This document shows positions 1 through 8,966 of a stretch of DNA of 64,000 bases, one piece after another. How positions within the stretch are numbered: the first letter of the stretch is position 1; every line of letters starts with the position of its first letter. The notes below the pieces were generated by a model, which worked only from the letters and a program-made list of their open reading frames with translations, was not told where the DNA came from and did not search any database. Position numbers and translations under genes: made by a program. Origin of the DNA: a virus. The stretch is from the IMG/VR virus record IMGVR_UViG_3300035670_000197, positions 1 through 64,000 of that record, one strand, 5' to 3'.

Positions 1-1616
1 CCAGTAAGTCGTTCGACCCACTCACCAAACTGTTTGATGACTGGCTCGGCTGCGTCAAGAAGAATGAGAAATAGCGTGTAAAGATTTCCTGCCGCTTTGC
101 CTAGATTCTTTAGAAGACCGTCGTTTGTCTTCCAAACTCTCTGAAGTCTGTCTAGATTGTCTGTTTCCGTAACTACATTTGCAATATCAATTGCAATATC
201 GCCTAGTACGCTTCCAGTTTCTTGAATAAGAGGCTTTAGAGTTGGGAAAAGGTCATCTTTGATTGTTGTTAGGGCAGTGATTAGCTTGGGGAAGAACTCT
301 TTACCCGCAGCATCACGAAGTTCATCAACTGCTGGCTTAAACTCATTGAGAATAAACTTGACAAACTCTTGAGCTTCAGGTGAAAGCTTAGCTAGAGCCT
401 GTTGGAATGCATTTGGACCGCCTCCAGCACCATCTTCAAGGTCTTTTAGGTCCTTCTTTGCTTCCTTAATCGCATCTTTTAGTGCTTGCTCCTCTTTTTG
501 AAGCTGCTTGTCTAATCCACCGCCAGGTGCAGCAAACTCTTCTGCTGCAGCAGTATCTTGTCTAGTCTTCGCAAGGTCTCTGTTGGTACGAGCAAGGTCA
601 ACAGAAGCATCTTCTTCTGCTTGTAGAGCTTCAGCTCTTGCGTAAATAGCATCTTGAACTCGCTTAGAACCTTCAACTCCTGCCTTAGTAGCAGCAGCTT
701 CTTCTTTCTTTAGGTCAGAGTTGCGGTCAATAGCTTTACGAAGGTTTAGCTCTGCTTCAGCAAATGCGAGCTCTGCTTCTTGACGAGCACGAGAGTTTGG
801 AGGAAGGTCTTGAACACGCTGGAGAGCATCGCGAGCTTTCTCAAACTCAAGTCGTGCCTTCTTTTCAGAGATAGCACCGCCCTCAAGCTCGAAACGAAGC
901 TGTTGGATGGCTTCACGAGCTTCTTCACGAGCTTTTGTAACATCTTCTAGAGCATCACGAGCTGCTTTTTGAGCTCTAAAGTAACTTCTTTCAGTTCTTT
1001 CAGCGCCAATGATTGCGTCGGCAAGATTGTCTTGAGCATCTTGACTTCTTCGAGTTGCCTCGATTCGTCTTTGGTCTGCTTCTTCGTAAAACTCATCTAG
1101 TGCTTTTTTAGATTCTAATAATCTTTTTTGTGCAGCTTCGAGCTGCCGTGTGTTATTTGCTGCACCACCAGTTGCTCTTGAGCCAGCTGAGATAGCGTTT
1201 CCAACTCCACCAAAGGCAAGACGAAGAACACCTGCTCCTTGAATTAATGCAGCAAACGCACCTCCAAGAGCAATAAGAGATGGCGCTGCAGCACCTGCAA
1301 TAGTGGTTAGGGTCGCCAATCCAGCACCCAAAGAGCCCACTGCCCCCACAAGACCAGAAATTGCTGGCCCTAGGAAGAAACCTGTTTGAATAAGTCTGTT
1401 TAATGTTTTTCGTGCGGTTTCAGCTTCTCTTGCAAATTTACTATCAAAGAGCCCTCTAGAAGTTGCTCTTTGAAATCCACGAGAAAAGCTATTTCCGACA
1501 TCATTACCAGCCCTATCGGCATCTCCAGAGACACCGTTGAGCTCTTTTTGGATATCGTCACGAACGCGGTTGGTGATGGCGCGGACGACAATATAAGCAT
1601 CACCTACAACTGCCAC
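1..1616 (-). CDS. Tape measure protein, N-terminal part (runs off left edge)
   Basis: An uninterrupted minus-strand frame runs from a GTG at 1616 off the window edge (about 538 codons seen). A strong AAGGAGG precedes the GTG by about 9 nt; the nearer ATG at 1623 opens a frame that stops after seven codons. The visible part has an N-terminal basic segment, an Ala/Gly/Leu-rich hydrophobic stretch at about residues 70-140, then a long region rich in Glu, Arg, Lys, Ala and Gln that reads as coiled coil. This is the usual make-up of a siphovirus tape measure protein, which sets tail length and leaves the tail during DNA ejection. Its place directly after two overlapping chaperone genes supports the call. 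Confidence 0.85.
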   Translation of the reverse strand, partial: MAVVGDAYIVVRAITNRVRDDIQKELNGVSGDADRAGNDVGNSFSRGFQRATSRGLFDSKFAREAETARKTLNRLIQTGFFLGPAISGLVGAVGSLGAGLATLTTIAGAAAPSLIALGGAFAALIQGAGVLRLAFGGVGNAISAGSRATGGAANNTRQLEAAQKRLLESKKALDEFYEEADQRRIEATRRSQDAQDNLADAIIGAERTERSYFRAQKAARDALEDVTKAREEAREAIQQLRFELEGGAISEKKARLEFEKARDALQRVQDLPPNSRARQEAELAFAEAELNLRKAIDRNSDLKKEEAAATKAGVEGSKRVQDAIYARAEALQAEEDASVDLARTNRDLAKTRQDTAAAEEFAAPGGGLDKQLQKEEQALKDAIKEAKKDLKDLEDGAGGGPNAFQQALAKLSPEAQEFVKFILNEFKPAVDELRDAAGKEFFPKLITALTTIKDDLFPTLKPLIQETGSVLGDIAIDIANVVTETDNLDRLQRVWKTNDGLLKNLGKAAGNLYTLFLILLDAAEPVIKQFGEWVERLT

Positions 1617-1636
1617 GCGCCATCACCTCCTTTCGT

Positions 1637-2098
1637 TTAGCCCAAAGGGGCGTCTAGTGTTCTTCCAAATGGCATTGGACTGTCGGGATTAAACTCGGTC
1701 GGAGGAACGTAGGGTTTTGTAACTTTCTTTACGGGGTCAGGGTCAAATTCATTGATTTCCTGTTCTCCGTAAAACCCTTCGTCTGGCAGCTTTCCTCCTC
1801 CAGCATTATAGTTTTTGCTGGAAGTAGTGAGTTTGTATTTGAACCGTACTCCGTATAGGTCTTCGTAAATGGTTGTTCGGACTGTCGATTTTGCTTCGAC
1901 TTCCTCTGCTGTAGAGACGAGAAGGTCATCTTCGAAGAAGTAATGGATTACATCCAACATCTCCGTACCTTCCATCTCAGCAATCTTCATCCCATGTACC
2001 AAGCCTTTTCCGTTAACGTAAGGCCAGAGGTCTACTGCCCACTCGATGAGACTTCTGGCTGCTGCGTAGGGCGGCTTGAATACTCCTCCACGAGCCAT
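1637..2098 (-). CDS. Tail assembly chaperone, second frame (G-T type)
   Basis: A 153-residue frame that overlaps the upstream 116-residue gene by 67 nt and sits immediately before the tape measure gene, the usual place of the frameshifted tail assembly chaperone. It lies in the -1 register relative to the upstream gene, so a -1 ribosomal frameshift would fuse the two. Its own ATG at 2098 has only a weak GGTGA upstream, which favours frameshifting, but I found no canonical slippery heptamer in the overlap. The C-terminal third is rich in Pro, Asp and Lys. Independent initiation cannot be excluded. Confidence 0.7.
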   Translation of the reverse strand: MARGGVFKPPYAAARSLIEWAVDLWPYVNGKGLVHGMKIAEMEGTEMLDVIHYFFEDDLLVSTAEEVEAKSTVRTTIYEDLYGVRFKYKLTTSSKNYNAGGGKLPDEGFYGEQEINEFDPDPVKKVTKPYVPPTEFNPDSPMPFGRTLDAPLG

Positions 2099-2382
2099 GC
2101 GGTGATTTCACCGAGGGTCTCGACCGTGACAATCTTGTCAGGATTTTCTAGAAGGGCATTAAACCGAACATAGCTCTCCTCTACGAGGCAAGCCTTAAAG
2201 AATTCTGTAATCGACTTGGCTACTCCAGCGCCGTCTTCACCCGTCGAATTAGCGACGATTGAAAGCAGGGTCTTTCCCTGAATAGTTGGGCGGCATTGGA
2301 ATTCCTCATCGTGAATCTTGAAAGAGAGAGGAGTCTTATCGACCGCTCCACCGCTTCCAAAGTCCTTGAATCGGTTTGTCAT
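2032..2382 (-). CDS. Tail assembly chaperone, first frame (G type)
   Basis: A 116-residue protein starting at ATG 2382 behind AAGGATGG. Size, acidity and position (after the neck genes, before the tape measure) match the first of the two tail assembly chaperones, which coat the tape measure protein before the tail tube polymerises. The 3' end overlaps the next frame by 67 nt in a -1 register. The C-terminus (Arg-Pro-Thr-Gln-Gln-Pro then Ser-rich) looks like a dispensable tail, as expected if a fraction of ribosomes shift frame before it. Assignment rests on synteny rather than on a recognised motif. Confidence 0.7.
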   Translation of the reverse strand: MTNRFKDFGSGGAVDKTPLSFKIHDEEFQCRPTIQGKTLLSIVANSTGEDGAGVAKSITEFFKACLVEESYVRFNALLENPDKIVTVETLGEITAWLVEEYSSRPTQQPEVSSSGQ

Positions 2383-2439
2383 GGGGTTTCCATCCTTATC
2401 TGTGTGTCGTTGACTGTTCTTTATAGAACAACCATGTTG

Positions 2440-2835
2440 CTATTTTATCAATCTGAGGTTGTCTGTGAGATAGCGATTTGGTCTCGTGCCTGGGTGTCTT
2501 ACCAAGTGCGCGAAGACAATTTGCCCTCTCGTTTCGAACCTCAGAACTCCACCAACCCGATTTGGTCTAATTAGGTGTGGTCGAGTTCCTTCATGGTGCG
2601 CCCTTGCGTATGGCAAAGGCGAGCCAACCTTTATGTACTGCCCTCGGGGGTCACGGAAGTGGCGCATGTGAATTGATGACCGAAGTGCACCAGTTTGAAC
2701 ACCAACCTGCCTTTTCGCGGCTGCCTTGATAAGAGAGCCTTTTTTACTCAGGTAGCGTCCAACCTCACCGTTTGGGTTGTTGAGATAAAAATCAAGTCTT
2801 TTTTCTCGAAACTTGACTATGACATTGCGAGCCAT
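2440..2835 (-). CDS. HK97 gp10-like head-tail/tail completion protein
   Basis: A 131-residue basic protein. Residues around 40-65 carry the pattern of the HK97-gp10 family, where a conserved Thr-Gly-x-Leu-Arg-x-Ser-Ile follows a helical Lys/Arg-rich segment, and later a Tyr-Ala-x-x-His-x-Glu-Gly-Thr stretch close to the family's YA..vEfGT signature. The family sits at the head-tail interface or tail completion ring. It starts at an ATG overlapping the stop of the tail-terminator-like gene (TAATG), so the two are probably translationally coupled. The role is inferred from family and order. Confidence 0.75.
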   Translation of the reverse strand: MARNVIVKFREKRLDFYLNNPNGEVGRYLSKKGSLIKAAAKRQVGVQTGALRSSIHMRHFRDPRGQYIKVGSPLPYARAHHEGTRPHLIRPNRVGGVLRFETRGQIVFAHLVRHPGTRPNRYLTDNLRLIK

Positions 2836-3341
2836 TACGGCACCGCCATAGTGATAGTCATGCGGACATTTTGAAAGCCACCTTCTGGACCTTCAGCATC
2901 TACAGTTGCGATTACACCAAGACCAAAAGCTCCGTTTCCAGCCCAAGAGTCGAAGTTGTTTACACTTTCCATCAAAATCCATGCGTCGTAGGCAGCAACC
3001 TTTGCGGCATCTTCAATAGCCTGAGCACTAGGTGGTTGACCATTCGGCCCAACAATAGGAACTGCGCGAGAAACAGTGATGTTGAGTGTTGCGCTTCGTG
3101 GGTCGTGGCAACGACGAGGCTCTGTTGCCTCATCACCTGGAACCCCGATATACATCTGAATAAGAGAAACAACTAGCTGTTCGCAGTCCACTGCTGGGGG
3201 AGCAAAGTTCCAGTACCGCTTTGATGGAAGCGGCATGTTGTACGAGTTGTAAGTTTGCTCAACCCTATCTAGAACGTCTTGGAGGAAGACAGCCAAGTTT
3301 TTGGCATCATCTGATACGTTCCTTACGTCTGCTAGTCCCAT
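2835..3341 (-). CDS. Tail terminator-like protein
   Basis: A 168-residue protein between the adaptor and the gp10-like protein. It begins with a helical segment, continues with a region holding Cys-Glu-Gln-Leu-Val-Val-Ser, and ends with beta-rich sequence including a hydrophobic Thr-Ile-Thr-Met-Ala-Val-Pro terminus. This layout and position fit the tail terminator that caps the tail tube and joins it to the neck. No sequence motif is decisive, so the call is mostly from synteny. Translation of the next gene overlaps its stop codon. Confidence 0.55.
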   Translation of the reverse strand: MGLADVRNVSDDAKNLAVFLQDVLDRVEQTYNSYNMPLPSKRYWNFAPPAVDCEQLVVSLIQMYIGVPGDEATEPRRCHDPRSATLNITVSRAVPIVGPNGQPPSAQAIEDAAKVAAYDAWILMESVNNFDSWAGNGAFGLGVIATVDAEGPEGGFQNVRMTITMAVP

Positions 3342-3362
3342 GTCATTTACCTCTCTAGTCTC

Positions 3363-4502
3363 TTACACAATCGCAATCGGTGTTACTCGTTCTCCAAGTT
3401 GGTAGATGACATTTGCTGTCAAGAGGTTAATTACCTCGTCTACCTCTGGGTTACCAAGACTTGGCCTGCTTGCGTACAAGTCAATTGTGCCAGGGTCACG
3501 GGGGCCTAATACGGAGAGAATCTCCGAGTATGAAAGGCTAAGTCTGATTGTTCCTTCAACTCTGTCAAGAACTGCAGCGGTTTCATATTGCTTTGAAACG
3601 GTGTTGAGGTAGTTATTTACTACTGCATAGACGGTCCAAGCAGAGTCGTTCTGTAGGAAGTCCCCACCAAACTCGCTGAGATAATAAACGTTTGTTCCAC
3701 CATTTGCGTTGAAATACAAGTCGTATGCACTTAGCTCAAACATTGGGCTGTGGCCTTGAATACGACGAGCCCTATTTGAATCAGGGGAAAATACGCGAGC
3801 GCGGGCACGAGCTTTATCTGGGTTCGCTGTCTTAAGAAACAGGTCAACTGCGTAGATGCCTGTACGAAGCTCGTCAACAAAGTCTTGGTTGTCGAGGATT
3901 GTGTATGTAACACCTTGACGAACTACAGAAGTGACACGCTGGGGTAGAGCACAGGTGTCATCATTTTCAAAAAGTTTTACTAGCTCAGTGGCTAGAATAC
4001 GAGCGGCAGCTTTACCAGCCTCTGGTGGCGGAGAGCCATAAGTGTAGGTAACTTCTACGTTTGAAGCATTCCAGTTGGCGTTGGATGTTCCGTAGATTGT
4101 TGAGTGGTCTGCTAAATAGTAAGTAGACGGGTCAATAATGTTCCCGTCGCTATCACGAAGAGTGTGAACAGCAACAACTTTGCGCCCACGCAAGCGAACT
4201 CTTGTAGATGAGTTCGTACCGTCACCGAGGAAGTCGTGGTTCGAGTAACGACCGAACCCTCCAGAAGCGACGTTTTCGACTTGTCCATCAATAAGTTGCG
4301 GCGTGTAGGTAAGCCGAGCTGCTCCTGCTCGTAGATAGGGGTCGTATGCTGAGACATAACGCTCTGTAACTCTTGTGATACCAGAGAACTTTCGTCCTGA
4401 CATTCCCCACAAAAGATATGAAGCTGTTTTTACGGCGTCGTAGGCGTAGTCAGAATCCGCATAAACACCCAACTCCTCGGTGTCTGTCCACAGATTGCTC
4501 AT
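3363..4502 (-). CDS. Head-to-tail adaptor-like protein with C-terminal extension
   Basis: A 379-residue protein. Residues 1-190 have the feel of a head-to-tail adaptor (gp6/gp15-like): an early Asp-Tyr-Ala-Tyr-Asp-Ala-Val, a Trp-Gly-Met-Ser-Gly-Arg stretch, then beta strands with Arg/Lys and a Tyr-Gly-Ser-Pro-Pro-Pro turn before an Ala-rich helix. Adaptors are usually 100-200 residues, so the C-terminal half is an extension of unknown role. A strong hairpin separates it from the upstream major tail protein gene. The start ATG at 4502 has a weak GAGAGG upstream. Confidence 0.6.
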   Translation of the reverse strand: MSNLWTDTEELGVYADSDYAYDAVKTASYLLWGMSGRKFSGITRVTERYVSAYDPYLRAGAARLTYTPQLIDGQVENVASGGFGRYSNHDFLGDGTNSSTRVRLRGRKVVAVHTLRDSDGNIIDPSTYYLADHSTIYGTSNANWNASNVEVTYTYGSPPPEAGKAAARILATELVKLFENDDTCALPQRVTSVVRQGVTYTILDNQDFVDELRTGIYAVDLFLKTANPDKARARARVFSPDSNRARRIQGHSPMFELSAYDLYFNANGGTNVYYLSEFGGDFLQNDSAWTVYAVVNNYLNTVSKQYETAAVLDRVEGTIRLSLSYSEILSVLGPRDPGTIDLYASRPSLGNPEVDEVINLLTANVIYQLGERVTPIAIV

Positions 4503-4541
4503 TACGTCGCCTCTCTTTATCTAACTCCTAAAACTAATTGA

Positions 4542-4587
4542 GGCGGGCAGGGCCAGAGTGCAGGACACCCGTGGCACTCTGCCCGCC
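4542..4587 (-). terminator. Strong hairpin between major tail protein and adaptor genes
   Basis: The arm GCACTCTGCCCGCC at 4574-4587 pairs with 4542-4561, with a small bulge. The hairpin lies just downstream of the major tail protein stop. No long T-tract follows, so it may be a partial terminator or mRNA-stabilising hairpin that uncouples the highly expressed tail protein from the neck genes. Confidence 0.55.
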
Positions 4588-4598
4588 CCTCTTAGCTA

Positions 4599-5645
4599 CT
4601 AGGAAGTTGGGTCCTCAGACGATGCGATGATGAAATCAATCGGTAGGTCTGGGTTGTAGTCATCCGCACCTGGGACGTTGTAGCTGCTTGTTGAGCCTTG
4701 GCTGTCGAAGTCAGACACTGAGAGGTATCCACGGTTGCGGATTACGTCTCCAGCAGGGGTAACTGGTGTGCTTGCAACATCAGCCGCTGTCTTAGAGAAG
4801 CGGAATGAAGTTGTGCTTGGTACTGCCGTGATTGTGTAGGTTCCGTTGAATGTTGCGTCAACGCCAGCGATTGTCACGCTCTGACCCACCTCGAATCCAT
4901 GTGCTGTACCTGTAGTAACTGTTGCAACGTTAGAGGTAAGGCTCTTGTTGGTCACAGTGTTGCTAGCAACATCGAACCAGCGGTAGAAGCCCTTGAGCCC
5001 CTCAGGAGCCCATGTACCACGGGCGTAGCTGTAAGGACGCTCTGTTGCAATTGGGTACTCCCAGCGACCGTCAAGGCCAGAAGCGAACTGAACGTTTCCA
5101 AGGCCATAGCCTTCGAAGGTGTTCGCAAGCAGACCGTTTTCAATAACACGGTCACCGCTCTGACGTAGCTTGGCGTATGGGAAAACCCAGTAGAAATATG
5201 GGAGTGAAGTATCGCGCTTGCCATCCTTTACGGCGAAGGACCAAACTTCGATAGAGACTCCATTGCCTGAAGGGTCGTCACCTACGTTAGGTGCAGCCCA
5301 ACCAATGCTCTTGTTGTCTGGGGAAGCGAATGAACCGAAGTTCTTGCGAAGTAGCAAGCCACCTGACATAAGAGCAGTTAGCTCAGGGTCAGGCTCGCAA
5401 ATCGCGACCTCCATGGTAATTCGCTTGAGGGTGTCAGGTGCTTTGTAAGACACGCAAATGGTGCCGTCAGCTGACTTCTCAACAATTTCGTCACCCTCTT
5501 CATATTCAGGGGTGAATGATGCGCGTAGAAACGCCGAGGTGGTGTAGCTGTCGCCTGGTCCGTTGAGCAGGTTACCAGCGGCGTCCAGTCGAGTGACTCG
5601 AATCGCCACACCTTGGACGCTAGCCGCATAGTCTTGTGTAGCCAT
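4599..5645 (-). CDS. Major tail protein with Ig-like C-terminal domain
   Basis: A 348-residue protein. Residues 1-220 are beta-rich with the low-complexity turn pattern of tail tube subunits. Residues about 235-290 form a separate domain with alternating Val/Thr strands and the words Gly-Thr-Ala-His-Gly-Phe, Val-Gly-Gln-Ser-Val-Thr-Ile-Ala-Gly and Phe-Asn-Gly-Thr-Tyr, typical of surface Ig-like modules on phage tail tubes and capsids. The Ig-like insert appears to be followed by a short return to the parent domain. The gene lies before, not after, the neck genes, which is an unusual order. A decoration protein is the main alternative. Confidence 0.65.
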   Translation of the reverse strand: MATQDYAASVQGVAIRVTRLDAAGNLLNGPGDSYTTSAFLRASFTPEYEEGDEIVEKSADGTICVSYKAPDTLKRITMEVAICEPDPELTALMSGGLLLRKNFGSFASPDNKSIGWAAPNVGDDPSGNGVSIEVWSFAVKDGKRDTSLPYFYWVFPYAKLRQSGDRVIENGLLANTFEGYGLGNVQFASGLDGRWEYPIATERPYSYARGTWAPEGLKGFYRWFDVASNTVTNKSLTSNVATVTTGTAHGFEVGQSVTIAGVDATFNGTYTITAVPSTTSFRFSKTAADVASTPVTPAGDVIRNRGYLSVSDFDSQGSTSSYNVPGADDYNPDLPIDFIIASSEDPTS

Positions 5646-5677
5646 TCCAGTGTGCTCCTTAGTTTTGGTAGTGGGGC

Positions 5678-6568
5678 TTAGTCGCTAGGAAGTGTCACTC
5701 GCATTGCGAAATGCATCGAGGGGTCTGCATAAACCGCAGCGGGGCGGAATGCTTTAATCCTCATGTTGTTTATTGTAACATCTGCGCCTTGTGCCAAGTT
5801 CTCGTTTACAATCTCGACTTTGCCGAGGTGCACATCTACTTGACCTGTTGCATACATCCACTTGTTAGTGGCTGATGCAGCTGCGTTCGTGTCTCCAATA
5901 GGGCCGTTGCCTGTGTATCCAGAACCAATAACAACATCTGTTCCTAGACGAGTCATTGCTCGACCAAAACTTTCGTCGTCACCCTTCTTATACACAAGAC
6001 GAGAGCCAAGAATTGAGGCTACGTCTCGTGTCATGTGAATGACCCCCTTCTCACCTGTAGGTGATTCGGAGATTGCTTGTTCTAGAATCATCAGGGCGTT
6101 CTCTGGCTTTTTAGCACCAGAAACAGGGACAGTCACGGTGGACGCCTTACGCAGATACATGTTGGATGTATCTGGGTCAGGAGCTTGAGCGGCTAGCCCT
6201 TCCCAAAATTCTCGTTCAACTGCCTTTTGTGTGGCTGCCTCTAGCGCGGCAACCACTTGAGCAAATCGGTCTTCACCAGGAAGACTGAAAGTTGAATCAA
6301 AAAGCTCTGCGTCAACGTAGAAGGGAGTGTACTCAAGATAAGTCTGGTCGCCCTGATTATCTGAGAGTGTTCCGTTTGTAACTACTTCATCGTTGACAGT
6401 TAGTAGACGAATGTATGACGGAAGAGAGTTTGTCTCCTGTGATAGGTGACGAATCCACCTCTCGTCATATTCCCGTCCAGTGTGTTTCATCACACGAGCG
6501 ACGCTCAGGATGCCGCAGGGTGCTGGAACTAACTCGTTCGCTGGATAAACTCCTTTGAATGTTGCCAT
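5678..6568 (-). CDS. Second capsid-like structural protein
   Basis: A 296-residue protein directly downstream of the major capsid gene. The likely start is ATG 6568, nine bases after AAGGAG; a TTG six bases earlier is in frame but badly spaced. An acidic helical segment (about residues 105-125) followed by strands, a Val-Ile-Gly-Ser-Gly-Tyr-Thr-Gly-Asn-Gly-Pro loop and a Tyr-Ala-Thr-Gly-Gln-Val-Asp-Val word resemble proteins annotated as second capsid or pentamer proteins in actinophages. It could form vertices or another shell component. A minor head protein is an alternative. Confidence 0.55.
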   Translation of the reverse strand: MATFKGVYPANELVPAPCGILSVARVMKHTGREYDERWIRHLSQETNSLPSYIRLLTVNDEVVTNGTLSDNQGDQTYLEYTPFYVDAELFDSTFSLPGEDRFAQVVAALEAATQKAVEREFWEGLAAQAPDPDTSNMYLRKASTVTVPVSGAKKPENALMILEQAISESPTGEKGVIHMTRDVASILGSRLVYKKGDDESFGRAMTRLGTDVVIGSGYTGNGPIGDTNAAASATNKWMYATGQVDVHLGKVEIVNENLAQGADVTINNMRIKAFRPAAVYADPSMHFAMRVTLPSD

Positions 6569-6629
6569 TTCCAATATCTCCTTAGCTTCTCTGAGCGTCG
6601 CCCGTTGTGACTACTTGTTGACTATCGGC

Positions 6630-8795
6630 TTAGTACTCGATAGCGGCTGCGGTTGCGCCACCAGTGGTGTCACGCAGTGCGGCTGCAACACCGTTGACCG
6701 AGATGGTCGAGGTGATTGCGAGGCCCTCAACGCCGACCTTGGCAACACCCTCGAAGGTCTCAACGAACATCTTGTAGTCGTTGGTACCAACAAGGCTGGA
6801 GTCACGGATGATACCGAGGTCCAGAGTGCCACCGTCTAGGAAGAGGAAGGTGCCCTCAGCGAACAGATACCAAGTGAAGGAATCTGCGAACTCGTTGAGT
6901 GCGCCAGTGCTCTGTGCACCGTAGACGTTTTGGTCAAGGCTGTAGCTGGCAACTACACCGCGTGAAGCGAGGTAGCCATCAATTTCAGCGTATGCATTGA
7001 GTGTGTTGTCACCAGGCATTGCGAGAGCAAGGTCAGCAGCCATTGCATCCTTCACCCAAGCTGGGAGAATCATGCGAAGTGGTGCGTCTGCCTCAAGGCG
7101 GTGACGGGAGCGGTACGCAGCAGCAGCGCGACCAACCTGAACGAGCATGTCGCGACCGAAGCCGATAAGGCTTGTGGTGGTCACGGCTGTCGAACCAGCT
7201 GCAATCTTGCTGAGTAGGTACTGCTCGGCCTCACGAGCGTGCTGAATCAGACCAAGCTCGTTGTGGCGAGCGATTAGTTCTGGGTATGCACGGGTTGCAA
7301 GGTTACCGAACTGCATTTGGAGAGTCACAGCGTCGGTAGCGACGGTGTTCTCCGCTGCAGCAGCCACTGTCAGGCTTGTCTTCGAAGCTGGGCTTGGTGT
7401 CTCAGCTGCATCGTTAGCAGCTGTCCAAACACCAACAGCGTCGGCGTAGTCTGAAAGGACTGGGGGTGTTACGAAGCGGATACCGCCACGGTCAGCTTGG
7501 AAACGGGGCAGCGCGTCACGAACTGGACGAGCTGTTGTTCCGAATCCGAAGATGTCGTAACGTGCTTCGAAAGGAGCAACGTGTCCACCAGCAGCGGTAA
7601 TGGCTGCAGGTGAAACAAGGTTCTGAATCTTCTCCCAGTTGCTCTGTGCATCTTGGGTGAGGGTTCGCTCCTCTGGGAATGAAGTGGTGACTGAAGCAAC
7701 AATGTGCTGTTCACCATCTCCACCATTCACACGACGTAGCGCGTGAATGCGCTTTGCCATAGCCTCAGCTACGGCGTTCATGTCTTCTAGAGGGCTGCCT
7801 GCTGTGTAACCAGGGATATCAGCACCTGCCGTGATAGCCACGGGCGCGGCTGACTCCTTGACTTCCAGACGGCGGTCCTCCGGGACCTCGATGTCGAGGT
7901 TATCTGCGTTTGCAGCGGCGGTCACGGGTGCCTCCATGGTTTCTTGAGCGGGTTGCTCAGTTGATGTTTCTTTAATTGCAGCCTCTGCATCTTCAGAAAC
8001 TTCAGCAGCAGCATCCTCTTCAGAGTCGGAAGCTTCAGCAGCCTCGTCCTCCTCGGAAGAAGCCTCAGCTGTGGCCTCTTTTTCTACAGAAGCTTCTGCT
8101 ACTGCATCGTCGTCCACAGAAGCTTCGGCTTCAACAGCCTCGTCCTCAGGGTCGTCTTCAACAGAAGCGGTGATTGCTTCCTCGGCAACTTGTGCCTCGG
8201 TTGGCGTATCTTCGGCGGAAGCCTCAGAAACGGTGTCAGTCTCAGTCGAGAGTTCAGCGGATTTCTCCACTTCAGCAGACGCTTCAGACATTTTCTTCTT
8301 CTCCTCTTCGTCCTCGGCTTTAGGGGCTTCGGCATCGGGTGCGGGCTCGGCTGGGGCCTCAGAATCGGCGGGAGCCTCTTCCTTGTCCTCTGCCATTGGA
8401 GTTGCAGGAGCTTCTGCCTCAGGCTTCATTTCCTCATCGTCCTTTGCCATAGCGGCTTCGGATTCTGGGGCTTCTTCAGCCATTGGCTTCTTTTCCTCAT
8501 CGGACTCCATGCCCTCTGAAGATTCATCTGACTTTTCGCCATCTTGCCCATAAACACGAGACGCGGCCTCAGCGGCCCGCTGGGCGAGCTCCTCGACTGC
8601 GGCTTCGCGCTGCTTGAGTTCCGAACGAACGGAGTCAAGCATGTCGGCAAGCGACGTCATAGCATCAACTGTTTCAGGAGAGGGGTCTTCCTTCTCGACC
8701 GATTCAAATTCGCTGATGATAGCTGTCTGAAGCTCGGCAACTTGTGCGTCGTCAAGCTGAGACAACTGGTCCATCATCTCCTTAATACGGTCCAC
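6630..8795 (-). CDS. Major capsid protein with acidic scaffold-like N-terminal half
   Basis: A 721-residue protein starting at GTG 8795, preceded by AAGGAGGG. Residues 1-80 are helical. About 80-300 are very acidic low-complexity repeats of Glu-Ala-Ser and Asp/Glu. About 345-721 form the HK97-like capsid core, with helix-rich sequence, a conserved Arg-Phe-Val-Thr-Pro-Pro segment, and a C-terminal Glu-Gly-Thr-Phe-Leu-Phe-Leu-Asp-Gly-Gly strand. HK97 itself carries its scaffold as an N-terminal delta domain of about 100 residues; here the pre-domain is three times longer. The upstream protease-like protein probably removes it. Cleavage site unknown. Confidence 0.85.
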   Translation of the reverse strand: MDRIKEMMDQLSQLDDAQVAELQTAIISEFESVEKEDPSPETVDAMTSLADMLDSVRSELKQREAAVEELAQRAAEAASRVYGQDGEKSDESSEGMESDEEKKPMAEEAPESEAAMAKDDEEMKPEAEAPATPMAEDKEEAPADSEAPAEPAPDAEAPKAEDEEEKKKMSEASAEVEKSAELSTETDTVSEASAEDTPTEAQVAEEAITASVEDDPEDEAVEAEASVDDDAVAEASVEKEATAEASSEEDEAAEASDSEEDAAAEVSEDAEAAIKETSTEQPAQETMEAPVTAAANADNLDIEVPEDRRLEVKESAAPVAITAGADIPGYTAGSPLEDMNAVAEAMAKRIHALRRVNGGDGEQHIVASVTTSFPEERTLTQDAQSNWEKIQNLVSPAAITAAGGHVAPFEARYDIFGFGTTARPVRDALPRFQADRGGIRFVTPPVLSDYADAVGVWTAANDAAETPSPASKTSLTVAAAAENTVATDAVTLQMQFGNLATRAYPELIARHNELGLIQHAREAEQYLLSKIAAGSTAVTTTSLIGFGRDMLVQVGRAAAAYRSRHRLEADAPLRMILPAWVKDAMAADLALAMPGDNTLNAYAEIDGYLASRGVVASYSLDQNVYGAQSTGALNEFADSFTWYLFAEGTFLFLDGGTLDLGIIRDSSLVGTNDYKMFVETFEGVAKVGVEGLAITSTISVNGVAAALRDTTGGATAAAIEY

Positions 8796-8966
8796 TGTCC
8801 CTCCTTAGGGCAGTTAGGTAAGAACACGAATGTTCTATGTTCTTTCGCTGATGAGTCGAGGCCGAGGGACTCCGATACGCATGGTGCGTGGAGGCACTCC
8901 ACCTAGATAGAATGTTACATAATCCCCGGAAGGGTGATTGTACGATTTTGATGCTCTTTCTGGTTC

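Noticed and set aside
8071-8553. Plus-strand Ser/Ala-rich ORF of 160 codons
   Set aside because: It is the antisense of the acidic tract in the capsid gene; low complexity, no ribosome site.
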